Below are positions 7,077-16,028 of a stretch of 16,080 nucleotides of DNA, one piece after another. The translations under genes were made by a program, and so were the position numbers. Positions within the stretch are counted from its first letter, which is position 1, and each line of letters starts with the position of its first letter. Where the stretch lies: assembly GCA_019416685.1 (NCBI GenBank), contig DXWV01000023.1:1-16080 (forward strand), given 5' to 3'. The notes beneath the pieces were generated by a model. The model ran no database searches. It had not been told where the DNA came from and saw only the letters and a program-made list of their open reading frames with translations. Origin of the DNA: Bacteroides sp. Its GTDB lineage: Bacteria; Bacteroidota; Bacteroidia; Bacteroidales; Bacteroidaceae.

Positions 7077-7739
7077 ATGAATGTACAAATAGAAGAGAGT
7101 TGGAAAGCTCACTTACAACCCGAATTTGAAAAAGACTATTTCCGTACACTGACAGAATTCGTGAAAAGTGAATACAGTCAATATACCATATACCCTCCGG
7201 GAAAATTGATTTTTAATGCTTTTAATCTTTGTCCGTTCGACAAAGTTAAAGTAGTTATTATCGGGCAAGACCCTTATCACGGCCCCGGACAAGCACATGG
7301 ACTTTGTTTTTCGGTGAACGATGGAGTACCTTTTCCACCATCATTGATCAATATCTTTAAAGAGATTAAAGCAGATATCGGTACCGATGCACCTGCTACC
7401 GGTAATCTAACGCGATGGGCCGAACAAGGAGTCCTACTGCTCAATGCCACTCTAACCGTACGCGCCCACCAAGCCGGTTCACATCAACGCCGTGGCTGGG
7501 AAGAATTTACGGATGCTGCTATTCGTGCATTAGCCGAAGAGCGGGAACACCTCGTTTTTATTCTTTGGGGAGGTTATGCACAACGCAAAGGGGCGTTCAT
7601 TGACCGCAATAAACACCTCGTGCTCAGTTCAGCACATCCCTCACCCCTATCTGCCTACAATGGTTTCTTCGGAAACAAGCATTTCAGTAGAGCTAATGAA
7701 TACTTAAAAACATACGGAGAAACAGAAATCGTTTGGTAA
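7077..7739 (+). CDS. ung: Uracil-DNA glycosylase, family 1
   Basis: This enzyme removes uracil from DNA as the first step of base excision repair. It has 220 residues, the usual length. The catalytic water-activating motif GQDPYH carries D65. The minor-groove loop HPSPLS carries H187, the same number as in E. coli Ung. The uracil-pocket segment LLLNATLTVRAHQAGSH is also present. No signal peptide. It sits 14 nt after asnA with no promoter box between, so it appears to be the second gene of a two-gene unit. The pairing has no obvious functional logic and is probably just shared transcription. A hairpin and T-rich run follow the stop. Confidence 0.97.
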   Translation: MNVQIEESWKAHLQPEFEKDYFRTLTEFVKSEYSQYTIYPPGKLIFNAFNLCPFDKVKVVIIGQDPYHGPGQAHGLCFSVNDGVPFPPSLINIFKEIKADIGTDAPATGNLTRWAEQGVLLLNATLTVRAHQAGSHQRRGWEEFTDAAIRALAEEREHLVFILWGGYAQRKGAFIDRNKHLVLSSAHPSPLSAYNGFFGNKHFSRANEYLKTYGETEIVW

Positions 7740-7770
7740 CGATTTAGTCTAAAATTATAAGTTGAGAGTT

Positions 7771-7828
7771 GAGTTGAAAGTCACTGTATTATTATGTTGT
7801 ACAATAACTTTCAACTCTTATTTTTTAT
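7771..7828 (+). terminator. Probable intrinsic terminator after ung
   Basis: An 11-bp perfect stem (GAGTTGAAAGT, 7771-7781, with 7807-7817) encloses a 25-nt loop and is followed by TTATTTTTTATTTT on the + strand. The left arm belongs to a short iterated tract, GTTGAGAGTTGAGTTG, starting at 7761. The long loop makes it a weaker terminator than the other hairpins here, but its position after the ung stop fits. Confidence 0.65.
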
Positions 7829-8077
7829 TTTCTCAAGAATCATTATCTCTATTCATAATTCACTAACCGATATACCCTCTATCTCTTCACCACTTCTCTC
7901 TTATCAACCTGCACAGAACAATCAATAATGCATAAATATACTGTAACATATTAGAATTTTAGCCTATTTTACGCTACACTATAACACAAAAGGCAGCTTT
8001 ACCGATGCTTTAGAACATATTATAAAGATGTTTTAGTAACCATTTGTTATTATTAGAATGTTTCTTTATAAACAAAA
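7829..8077. other. AT-rich intergenic stretch upstream of the SusC operon
   Basis: The gap between ung and the susC-like gene is 413 nt. Apart from the ung terminator at its start and the promoter at its end, this part is AT-rich with stop codons in all frames. I see no credible coding region, tRNA, known riboswitch or clear operator palindrome. It could hold a regulator-binding site or a small RNA, but nothing in the bases shows one. Confidence 0.6.
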
Positions 8078-8107
8078 TTGTTATATTCATATTTATTAAT
8101 ATATTTG
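8078..8107 (+). promoter_or_regulatory. Promoter of the SusC/SusD operon (-33 TTG and -7 TATATTTG)
   Basis: TATATTTG at 8100-8107 matches TAnnTTTG exactly, and a TTG at 8078-8080 lies 19 nt upstream, the spacing expected for the Bacteroides -33 element. It is the only box in the window with a plausible -33 partner. Transcription would start near 8115, leaving a leader of about 40 nt before the ATG at 8153. Confidence 0.65.
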
Positions 8108-8152
8108 CATTCAGAAATGGCATAATATACAAAATTAAACCTCAAGAAACTT

Positions 8153-11146
8153 ATGATTAGAAAATTAATGTTATTATTAACATGTTTGCTGATTGGCACA
8201 AACATAATAATAGCGCAAACCTCCAAAGCAACGGGCATAGTAATCTCTGAAGAGGATAATTTACCGGTCGTTGGCGCTTCCGTTTCAATTATCGGTACTG
8301 ATATGGGAACCATTACCGATATAGATGGCAACTTCACTTTGTCAAACATTCCAGGCTCTGCACATAAAATACGAATATCATTCATCGGTATGGTAACTTA
8401 TGAAGGTGAAATCAAACCCAATATGAAAGTTATCCTAAAATCGGATTCACAATTGGTTGATGAGGTTGTAGTGATCGGATATGGTACGGGGAAAAAATTA
8501 GGTTCGGTAGTAGGTTCGGTTTCTACGGTCAATAACAAAGTATTAGAAGCAAAACCAACTATGAATTTTGCAGATGCACTCCAGGGGCAAGTTGCCGGCA
8601 TGCAGGTCTTCACTTCTTCGGGAGAACCCACAGCCACTTCTTCGATGCGAGTACGTGGATATACTTCTCTCAATGCAGGAACTTCACCTTTATATATATT
8701 AGACGGCGCACCGGTTTCAAACGACGTTTTCACTTCTCTTAATCCAAATGATATAGAAAATGTGACGGTATTGAAAGACGCTTCTTCAACTTCCATCTAT
8801 GGTGCACGAGCAGCCAATGGGGTTGTCTATATTACAACCAAGAAAGGGAAAATGAGTGAAAAAGCTAATATTACGATTCGCGGACAATACGGAATCTCCC
8901 AATTACCTGATTTCAAAAAAGACATGATGAATGCACAAGAATTTATTCAGTTTAAATTAATGTGTGATCCTTCTTTGGCTAATAATGCACAGTTTCAAGC
9001 TGATAAAGCCAAGATAGAAAAATATGGTTTAAGTATGGATTGGGCCGATTATGTATTGAGAGATAATACTCCGACATACTCTATAGATGCGAACATAAGC
9101 GGTGCTTCGGGTTCTACAAATTATTATGTCAGCGCGGGTCATTTTGATCAGGAAGGAACATCATTCCAATCGGGGATGACCCGCGAGAACTTCAGGGTCA
9201 ATCTCAACACTAAATTGAAGGACTGGTTAAAATTCGGAGTGAACTCTGCCATTTCTTATCAGGATTACGCAACAACTTTGGGTATCAGAGACAATAATGA
9301 AGGCGCCTGGGTTAATTCACCTCTTATATTGGCACGTACAGGTCGGCCTATCGATTTTCCTTATGAAATCATAGAAAATGAGAATGGAACATGGTCACGT
9401 GGAGAAGATTTATTATACTTACCGGGAACAGGGTATACTAACCCAATGATGATTTTCCGGAACTCATCTATCAAGAATGAACGAATTTTAGGTAACCTAA
9501 ATACATTCATTGAACTAACTCCGCTAAAAGGGCTGACCATAAAAGGAGCACAGGCCTTTGAAGGATATATATATAAATACAGAGGAGTAAACTACCCTTG
9601 GGAAGATAATGAATTCAATGGAAATGTCTCTGAACAGTTTCAAAGAGCAAGCAACTGGACTTTCACAAACACAGTTGAATACAAGCATACGTTTGCCAAA
9701 AAATATTTCGTAACATTACTAGCCGGACAAGAATCAATCATACACAATGCAGATGGTTTTTCTGCTTCAGGCAAAGGGATCGAAGATAAACGATTGACCC
9801 AATTATCCGCTATTTCAGCTTCATCGGCAAAAGTTGACGGTGCACGTTCTGAGTATGTATTCAACTCCTATTTTTTCCGTGGAGAATATAACTATGACGA
9901 AAGATACTATCTGGACGCTTCATTCCGTAGAGATGGCTCTTCACGTTTCAGTAAAGATCATCGCTGGGCTTCTTTCTTTTCTATTGGAGCCATGTATAAT
10001 ATCAAAAATGAAGCTTTCCTTAAGGACACAAAATGGCTGAATGATTTACGACTAAAAGTCAGTTATGGAACCACTGGAAATTCAGAAATTGGAAATTATG
10101 CTTCTTTAGGTATGGTCGCTGGTAGTGGTAAATATAACTACAATAATCAAAGTGGTTGGGTAATTGGTACTGTTGGTAACTCCGATTTGACATGGGAAAC
10201 TTTGAAAAACTTTTCAACAGGTATATCTACCCGAGTATTCGATCGTTTGGATTTCAGCATTGAATACTATCGAAAGAAAACGGTTGATATGCTAATGGAT
10301 GTACCCTTCTCACTCACTACCGGACATTCCACCGGTATGGGAAATGTAGGTACTCTTTTGAATACCGGGGTTGACCTGAATATGAATCTTGATCTTTTGA
10401 ACACCAACAACTTCAGATGGAGCGTATATGCCAATTTCAACTATAATAAAACGAAAATAGAATCTTTATTTAATGGGTTAGACGAACTGGCGTTTCCACA
10501 ATATGGTTTAAAATATCAGGTAGGACATGACCCCAATGAATATTACTCAGTGTTATGTGCCGGAGTAGATCCCAGAGACGGTTCACTAATGTACTACGAC
10601 TTGAATGGTAACAAAACCAAGACATTCACTATGGACAACATGCAATTTACAGGAAAGAAAATGTTTGCTCCTTGTAGTGGCGGTTTCGGAACATCATTGG
10701 GTTGGAAAGGGATAACCATGATGATAGATTTTTCATGGATAGGTGAAAGATACCTCATTAACAACGATCGTTTCTTTACAGAAAATCCTACCAATTCAAA
10801 TATGGTCAACATGAATAAACGCATGCTCAGCATGTGGCAAAAACCAGGTGACATCACCGATGTACCACGCTATGGCACCGCAAGTGAAAATTTACTCCGT
10901 ACCAATTACTTTTTAGAGAATGCAGCGTTTGTCCGTTTAAAAAATCTGACTATAGCTTATGAATTGCCTAAGAACCTATTAAAGAAAACCAAAATCATAG
11001 AAGGAGTCAGAGTATTTGCTACCGGACGCAACCTGCTTACATTCACCCAATTCTCTGGTATAGATCCGGAAATTGATTCTAATCTGGCATTAGGAGACTA
11101 TCCCAACTCAAGGCAATACACAATAGGACTGGAAGTTAAATTTTAA
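8153..11146 (+). CDS. SusC/RagA-family TonB-linked outer-membrane transporter
   Basis: This 997-residue outer-membrane protein imports a bound oligomer with TonB-ExbBD energy. A signal peptide (about residues 1-21, ending IIIA) precedes a carboxypeptidase-regulatory-like beta domain at about 25-100, with the typical VVGASVSIIGTD and DIDGNFTLSNIP blocks. The SusC hallmark DEVVVIGYGT starts at residue 103, followed by the plug domain (ALQGQVAGMQV, RVRGYTSLNAGTSPLYILDG, VLKDASSTSIYGARAANGVVYITTKKG). The rest is a beta-barrel ending in the aromatic-final strand IGLEVKF. There is no N-terminal STN signalling domain, so FecR/ECF-sigma control through this protein is not expected. It is first in a four-gene operon, with the SusD partner 14 nt downstream. 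Substrate cannot be read from the sequence. Confidence 0.97.
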   Translation: MIRKLMLLLTCLLIGTNIIIAQTSKATGIVISEEDNLPVVGASVSIIGTDMGTITDIDGNFTLSNIPGSAHKIRISFIGMVTYEGEIKPNMKVILKSDSQLVDEVVVIGYGTGKKLGSVVGSVSTVNNKVLEAKPTMNFADALQGQVAGMQVFTSSGEPTATSSMRVRGYTSLNAGTSPLYILDGAPVSNDVFTSLNPNDIENVTVLKDASSTSIYGARAANGVVYITTKKGKMSEKANITIRGQYGISQLPDFKKDMMNAQEFIQFKLMCDPSLANNAQFQADKAKIEKYGLSMDWADYVLRDNTPTYSIDANISGASGSTNYYVSAGHFDQEGTSFQSGMTRENFRVNLNTKLKDWLKFGVNSAISYQDYATTLGIRDNNEGAWVNSPLILARTGRPIDFPYEIIENENGTWSRGEDLLYLPGTGYTNPMMIFRNSSIKNERILGNLNTFIELTPLKGLTIKGAQAFEGYIYKYRGVNYPWEDNEFNGNVSEQFQRASNWTFTNTVEYKHTFAKKYFVTLLAGQESIIHNADGFSASGKGIEDKRLTQLSAISASSAKVDGARSEYVFNSYFFRGEYNYDERYYLDASFRRDGSSRFSKDHRWASFFSIGAMYNIKNEAFLKDTKWLNDLRLKVSYGTTGNSEIGNYASLGMVAGSGKYNYNNQSGWVIGTVGNSDLTWETLKNFSTGISTRVFDRLDFSIEYYRKKTVDMLMDVPFSLTTGHSTGMGNVGTLLNTGVDLNMNLDLLNTNNFRWSVYANFNYNKTKIESLFNGLDELAFPQYGLKYQVGHDPNEYYSVLCAGVDPRDGSLMYYDLNGNKTKTFTMDNMQFTGKKMFAPCSGGFGTSLGWKGITMMIDFSWIGERYLINNDRFFTENPTNSNMVNMNKRMLSMWQKPGDITDVPRYGTASENLLRTNYFLENAAFVRLKNLTIAYELPKNLLKKTKIIEGVRVFATGRNLLTFTQFSGIDPEIDSNLALGDYPNSRQYTIGLEVKF

Positions 11147-11160
11147 AGAACTACAAATAT

Positions 11161-12657
11161 ATGAAAACATTAAAGTCAATTATATTAACCTCTATCTTAA
11201 CACTAACATTGATATCCTGTGATATGGACAAGTATCCTTATGACAAGATTCCCTTAGATAGTGCTGCCGAGTCATTTGCTGATTGCCAGAAATTACGCAC
11301 TGGGATGTACCGCGACTTACGCATCATCGGAGTTTCAATCAATACATTGGCATCTGAAATACAAGCGGATGGTTTTATTCCGCTCTCCTACTTTGGCAAT
11401 CAACTTGGAGCTATCTATCGCTGGGAAGCAAACGCTTCAGAAAGTACTTTTGCTACTGTATGGAGTAATTGCTACGTCACTATTGCTCAATGTAACTTAC
11501 TCATAAAAAGCATAGAAAAACTTCAGGAAGAAGATATCTTTTCGATAAGTGAACAACCAATAATAAAAAACTACCTAGGAGAAGCATACCTGATTCGTGC
11601 CATCGCTTACTCTCAGCTAGCTGAAAAATTCTGTGCAGCTTATGACCCGGCTACTGCAGGAAACCAATATGGTATCCCCTTGGTAGACGAATATGCTCCG
11701 ACATCCGATAACACTAAATATCCTCCACGTGCTACTTTAGCGGCAACCTACAACTTTATAAAAGAAGATATCAGGCTGGCCAAAGAAAATTTAAGCACTA
11801 AAGGAGCGCAATCATCAGAATACCTGACAGTAGATGCCCTAAGCGCATTCGAAGCACGAATTGCCCTACTAACCAAAGACTACGACACCGCCATTGAAAG
11901 CTCCGAAAGCTTACTTAAAAGTGCACGGTATCCACTCATCAATAATGAAGCGAAACTCAAAGAGATGTGGAAAAATGATATTACTACGGAAGTAATCTGC
12001 CAGCTATTCTGTTCCAAACAAGAATTGGCTCCTACTATTGGAAACTACTTCCTGGACGACATCAACGATAAACCGGTTTTCCTACCCTCTAAAGATATCA
12101 TCAACTCGTTCAGAGAGAAAGATATACGCATCAACTGTTATTTTGCTTTCAAAGAGATAGCTTTCTCAACCAATCAAAAACAGAGATTAATAGTCTTCAC
12201 TAAATATCCCGGAAATCCGGAAATGTATGAAGGGGTTAACAACTACGTGAATAAACCTAAGATTTTCCGTATTGCTGAACAATATCTTATTACAGCCGAG
12301 GCCTATTACCTGAGAGGAGAAGCAGGTGACGAATCAATGGCCTATGATATATTATTTGAGTTAATGTCAGCTCGTGACGCCTCCATCCAATATGCACCGG
12401 TGACAGGATTGACCCTCAGAAATCTAATCCGTGCCGAACGAGAACGTGAATTATTCGGCGAAGGATTCCGTCTTGTTGATTTAAAACGATACGGTGAAGA
12501 GTTCAGACGTCAAACACCTCAGTCAGTACAGCTATCCTATGAACTGGCTTTAGATCTGAATATAAAAACGGATAACATACGTTGGGTATGGCCTATCCCT
12601 AAAGCGGAGATAGATGCTAATCCTCAAATTAAGAACCAACAAAACCCAGGTTACTAA
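11161..12657 (+). CDS. SusD/RagB-family substrate-binding surface lipoprotein
   Basis: This 498-residue lipoprotein should form the lid over the SusC barrel encoded 14 nt upstream and capture substrate at the cell surface. The signal peptide ends in lipobox LISC with acylated C20, and the following DMDK is acidic as in surface-exported Bacteroides lipoproteins. Family features are the helical TPR-like block around NYLGEAYLIRAIAYSQLAE, the late helix with RAERERELFGEGFRLVDLKRYGE, and the typical C-terminal PIPKAEIDANPQIKNQQNPGY. SusD proteins diverge strongly with substrate, so the ligand cannot be read from sequence; homologues bind glycans or, as in RagB, peptides. Confidence 0.96.
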   Translation: MKTLKSIILTSILTLTLISCDMDKYPYDKIPLDSAAESFADCQKLRTGMYRDLRIIGVSINTLASEIQADGFIPLSYFGNQLGAIYRWEANASESTFATVWSNCYVTIAQCNLLIKSIEKLQEEDIFSISEQPIIKNYLGEAYLIRAIAYSQLAEKFCAAYDPATAGNQYGIPLVDEYAPTSDNTKYPPRATLAATYNFIKEDIRLAKENLSTKGAQSSEYLTVDALSAFEARIALLTKDYDTAIESSESLLKSARYPLINNEAKLKEMWKNDITTEVICQLFCSKQELAPTIGNYFLDDINDKPVFLPSKDIINSFREKDIRINCYFAFKEIAFSTNQKQRLIVFTKYPGNPEMYEGVNNYVNKPKIFRIAEQYLITAEAYYLRGEAGDESMAYDILFELMSARDASIQYAPVTGLTLRNLIRAERERELFGEGFRLVDLKRYGEEFRRQTPQSVQLSYELALDLNIKTDNIRWVWPIPKAEIDANPQIKNQQNPGY

Positions 12658-12682
12658 TCTCAATACATAAAATGAAACTGTT

Positions 12683-13549
12683 ATGAATTATTTCAAATTA
12701 CTAACCATATTCCTTTTATCATTTACTATGATTGCTTGTAGTAGTGATGAAGATTTTAATACCCAAGAGGCTACTGTTGAATTTCAATCGGCTGAAATTG
12801 AGGTAAAAGAACTTACCTCTATCCTTAATCTACCCATCGTAGTAAAAGGAGAACGTAATGGACTCATAAAAGTACACGTTATCCTGAAAGAAAACAATAG
12901 CGGCTTTGAAAGTGAAAAAGCAATCCTCATAACGGAAGACCACCTATCCATTCCGATGCGAACAGAATCAGTAAATGTGGAAACCCTTCTTTCAATAGCC
13001 AATGAGCAAATAGTGCAGAATCGCTCTTTTTCAATAGCGATTGCAGATGTAGAAGGGGCAACTGCCGGTTCAATAAATACGTGCAAAATTAATATAGTAG
13101 AAAACAGCCCTATAGAAGGAAAATACTCGATGGAAGGAAAAAGCCAGCTTCCGACTCCAACCGGAGTGACAGGGTATGCATGTACTCTTACTTCTGTAGA
13201 CAACACTTTCCAACAGATATATTTAGACTTTGGACATGGTGGAGCTGCTATCGCTGATATAGAAGAAACAGAAAATGAAGGAGAGTATAAATTGACTATA
13301 GCCGCCAGCCAACCAGTAGGAATGTATAGTGATAACAGAGTCGAACTCACTCACAAACAGATATCAGGTGGTATGTGGGTTAAAACATCCGATCCTATAA
13401 CAGGAATTTACAAAGACAAAGCAATCAGCTTCGAAACAGGTCATGCTCTCGGTTTAGAAATTCCGGCCATAAACAGTTGGTTAGGTCTTGTAGGCAGCTA
13501 CACTGATGATAATGGAAAATCGGTTCCATTAAAGTTCATTAAACAATAA
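12683..13549 (+). CDS. Accessory surface lipoprotein of the SusCD operon, unknown ligand
   Basis: This 288-residue protein has the lipobox MIAC with acylated C19, followed by SSDEDF. That serine-plus-acidic run resembles the Bacteroides lipoprotein export signal, so surface exposure is likely. After the anchor, about residues 25-115 look like one immunoglobulin-like or Calx-beta-like beta domain (ATVEFQSAEIEVKELTSILNLPIVV...). A second, unassigned beta-rich domain runs from about 118 to the end, starting IEGKYSMEGK and containing many Gly and aromatic residues. It occupies the SusE/SusF position, 25 nt after SusD, but I do not recognise SusE/SusF sequence. A surface-binding accessory role is inferred from position and signal. 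No catalytic motif is seen. Confidence 0.85.
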   Translation: MNYFKLLTIFLLSFTMIACSSDEDFNTQEATVEFQSAEIEVKELTSILNLPIVVKGERNGLIKVHVILKENNSGFESEKAILITEDHLSIPMRTESVNVETLLSIANEQIVQNRSFSIAIADVEGATAGSINTCKINIVENSPIEGKYSMEGKSQLPTPTGVTGYACTLTSVDNTFQQIYLDFGHGGAAIADIEETENEGEYKLTIAASQPVGMYSDNRVELTHKQISGGMWVKTSDPITGIYKDKAISFETGHALGLEIPAINSWLGLVGSYTDDNGKSVPLKFIKQ

Positions 13550-13583
13550 ATAGATTACTCACAATTTAAAAAAACATGCGCTT

Positions 13584-15968
13584 ATGAAAAGATTATTACT
13601 TTTGTTGGCATTGCAATCAACAGCACTGGTAGCAATGGCCGAAGAGCCGGCAAAGCACCTATTCTATGAAAACTTTGCAGCTGAAGAGAATTTCACCAAT
13701 AATTGGGTGGTACTTGATAATAACAATGACAAATCAACCTGGCTGAATGACAGGGATAGTGAACCCGACGCAGATGGCGGAATAGGAATAGCGAGGTATC
13801 AGTATAACAGCAAGAATGCAGCAGATGATTATCTCACTACAAAAAATCCTGTTACCCTGAAGGCCGGAGCTAATTGTATTTCTTTTTACTATCGCACATC
13901 ATCGTCAACTAATTATCCGGAAAGATTTGAAGTACTCTATGGAAAATCAAACGACGTTACCACAATGACAGTCATCGCGTCTTTGATAGACAAAAAATCC
14001 AAAGAATGGGTTGCCAGTATCAACGACTTTGAAGTAGCAGAAGCTGGAGACTATTACTTCTCTTTTCACGCTATATCAGAAAAGAATAAAGGAAGTATCT
14101 ATATAGATAATATAGCTATTGATGAAGGTAGTTTTAATGGAGTTCCGGACATTGCTTTGGAAAATCTGATACTTCCTCCTTCCGATTGCACATTGGGAAG
14201 TAGCCCTATCAAAGTAACTGTCAAAAACTTAGGAACAGGACCGATCAACGGATTCAGCCTATATTATGAATTGGAAGATGAAGACATCAAAGTAACACAA
14301 GAATTTACCGATGTAATAGCTGCAGACGCTTCATTGGATGTTACTTTTACCACACCTGTTGATTTTTCATCAGTAGATCAAGGATACAATATAAAAGTAG
14401 TAGCTCAGTGTGCAGGCCAAACGAACTTTGCCAATGATACGGTAGCAGGGCGTGTTATTAATCTGTCACCTGCCCTATTACCGTTTGAATCTAACTTCGA
14501 GAAAGCCATTGATCTGCTAAACTGGAATCCTATAACCCCTAATGGTTGGATTTATAAGTCCGGAGCTTATAAAGCAGAAGTACCTTCTTCTTTATTATCC
14601 AGATGTATTCAGATGGAACCGGGTAACTATCGTCTCAGCTTCAATTACAGTGCAGGAAGTGAACTACTTATCGGAGGCATAAAATATGACCTGTTTAACA
14701 TTACATTTGGAAAAAGTGGAAGTGATATGGCTAACTGGAGCGAATTAGGGAAATTCAAAGAATTTACTAATTATACTACAGTTAAGAAAGAGATAACATT
14801 TACTGTAACCGAAGAAGGTAATTATGGTATCAGCTTCAACGCAACCGAACTGTCTTATCTTGAAATATTCAGTATCAGCGTAAGCAAGATTCTGGAACAT
14901 GATATTAAGGTAGAATCAATCACCAGCGAAGAGAAATATCCAAGAATGATTCCTCAATTCCACATCAAAAATACAGCTCAGAAATTTGAAGTAACTGTTG
15001 CAAACTATGGACAACAGGTTGAAAACAATATCAAACTGAACGTGAAAGCTTATGATGATGTTTTAGCAACTACTACCATCCCGACACTGGCTGTAGGAGA
15101 AACAAAGAAGGAAACTTTCAATTTCAATCTGGATAATATAGTAAGCAGCAAAGAGCAAGTACCAGCTTTCTCTGTCGAAGCCAGCATTGCTCAGGATGAC
15201 GACATTGCAAATAATACGGCTCAGCTTACAACTATTGTGACCGATTCTATTTACGCCTGGGATAACCCAACCGATTTCAAATTTGGTGTAGGCAGTGGCA
15301 GCGGTCCCGTTGCATTTGGTGCAGCATTCACTATACTGAAAGAGGACGTACTAACCTCACTTAGCCTTGGTTTCATGCTTAAAGAAGAACAAGCCAATGA
15401 CAAAATCACCCTGAACGTATATAAAATAAACACTAATAATAACTCTGAAATAGGAGCAACTATGGTTACTAAGTCTGTACTCAGAGGTAAAGGTGGAGAA
15501 GAAATCGTTTACAAGCTCCCTGAAACAAATCTTACTCCCGGCAAATATATGTTTGAGGTAAAACAAGAGAGTGCAGTGAACATGGGATTAGTATGTGATC
15601 AATCAAAAGATGGATTAATTGCAGCATCCAAAAATGGATTCATGAGTGAGCTACCTGGCTATGGTGCTCCTTATATCCGCCCAAACTTTGGTAAGAATGC
15701 TCCTACAGGTATTAAAAATAATACTACTATAAAAGCAGAGTTTTCACTTTATCCCAACCCTGCAAGCGAGCTGATCAATATCAAGATCAATGGCAGTCAG
15801 ATTAAGAATATTACGATTCATAATCTACTCGGACAAGCTGTGCTTACTGCTACAGGCAATGGAACATCAGAACAGAGAATGGACATCAGCACACTTAGTT
15901 CAGGAACATATCTGGTTGTAATCGCTACCGACGCAAACACAGAAACAGTCAAACTGATCGTAAAGTAG
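13584..15968 (+). CDS. Secreted modular beta-sandwich protein with T9SS type A-like C-terminal sorting domain
   Basis: This 794-residue protein has a cleavable Sec signal peptide (1-19, ending AMA) and no lipobox. A choice-of-anchor-J/cleaved-adhesin-like jelly roll (about 26-182, FYENFAAEENFTNNWVV... to GSIYIDNIAI) is followed by a CARDB-like domain (about 188-292, VTVKNLGTGP). A second, diverged jelly roll (about 298-435) and a second CARDB-like domain (about 440-552, VTVANYGQQVENN) come next. Another beta module spans about 555-710. Residues 720-794 form a C-terminal domain with SLYPNPASE, IHNLLGQAV, STLSSGTYLVV and a terminal KLIVK, matching type IX secretion type A sorting domains. No catalytic motif is visible; binding or adhesion is the likely role. 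It is the last gene of the operon, 34 nt after the lipoprotein, before a strong terminator. Confidence 0.9.
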   Translation: MKRLLLLLALQSTALVAMAEEPAKHLFYENFAAEENFTNNWVVLDNNNDKSTWLNDRDSEPDADGGIGIARYQYNSKNAADDYLTTKNPVTLKAGANCISFYYRTSSSTNYPERFEVLYGKSNDVTTMTVIASLIDKKSKEWVASINDFEVAEAGDYYFSFHAISEKNKGSIYIDNIAIDEGSFNGVPDIALENLILPPSDCTLGSSPIKVTVKNLGTGPINGFSLYYELEDEDIKVTQEFTDVIAADASLDVTFTTPVDFSSVDQGYNIKVVAQCAGQTNFANDTVAGRVINLSPALLPFESNFEKAIDLLNWNPITPNGWIYKSGAYKAEVPSSLLSRCIQMEPGNYRLSFNYSAGSELLIGGIKYDLFNITFGKSGSDMANWSELGKFKEFTNYTTVKKEITFTVTEEGNYGISFNATELSYLEIFSISVSKILEHDIKVESITSEEKYPRMIPQFHIKNTAQKFEVTVANYGQQVENNIKLNVKAYDDVLATTTIPTLAVGETKKETFNFNLDNIVSSKEQVPAFSVEASIAQDDDIANNTAQLTTIVTDSIYAWDNPTDFKFGVGSGSGPVAFGAAFTILKEDVLTSLSLGFMLKEEQANDKITLNVYKINTNNNSEIGATMVTKSVLRGKGGEEIVYKLPETNLTPGKYMFEVKQESAVNMGLVCDQSKDGLIAASKNGFMSELPGYGAPYIRPNFGKNAPTGIKNNTTIKAEFSLYPNPASELINIKINGSQIKNITIHNLLGQAVLTATGNGTSEQRMDISTLSSGTYLVVIATDANTETVKLIVK

Positions 15969-15992
15969 AAATATCCTACAAATAAAAACATC

Positions 15993-16028
15993 AAAGCCAA
16001 CCAGTCACTGAAACTGGTTGGCTTTTTT
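15993..16028 (+). terminator. Intrinsic terminator of the SusC/SusD operon
   Basis: A perfect 13-bp stem (AAAGCCAACCAGT, 15993-16005, with 16013-16025) with a 7-nt loop runs directly into six T residues (16023-16028). It lies 24 nt after the last stop codon and closes the four-gene operon. Confidence 0.93.

Noticed and set aside
7829..8077. Possible small RNA or operator upstream of the SusC operon.
   Set aside because: There is no stable hairpin, promoter-terminator pair or convincing palindrome, only AT-rich sequence.
12784..13350. Long minus-strand open frame (188 codons) opposite the accessory lipoprotein.
   Set aside because: It has no signal, motif or promoter and its composition mirrors the sense gene. 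It is an antisense shadow.
8153..15968. Recent horizontal transfer of the SusCD operon next to the tRNA gene.
   Set aside because: The tRNA lies over 2 kb away with asnA and ung between, and no integrase, attachment-site repeat or insertion sequence is seen. AT-richer genes alone are weak evidence.
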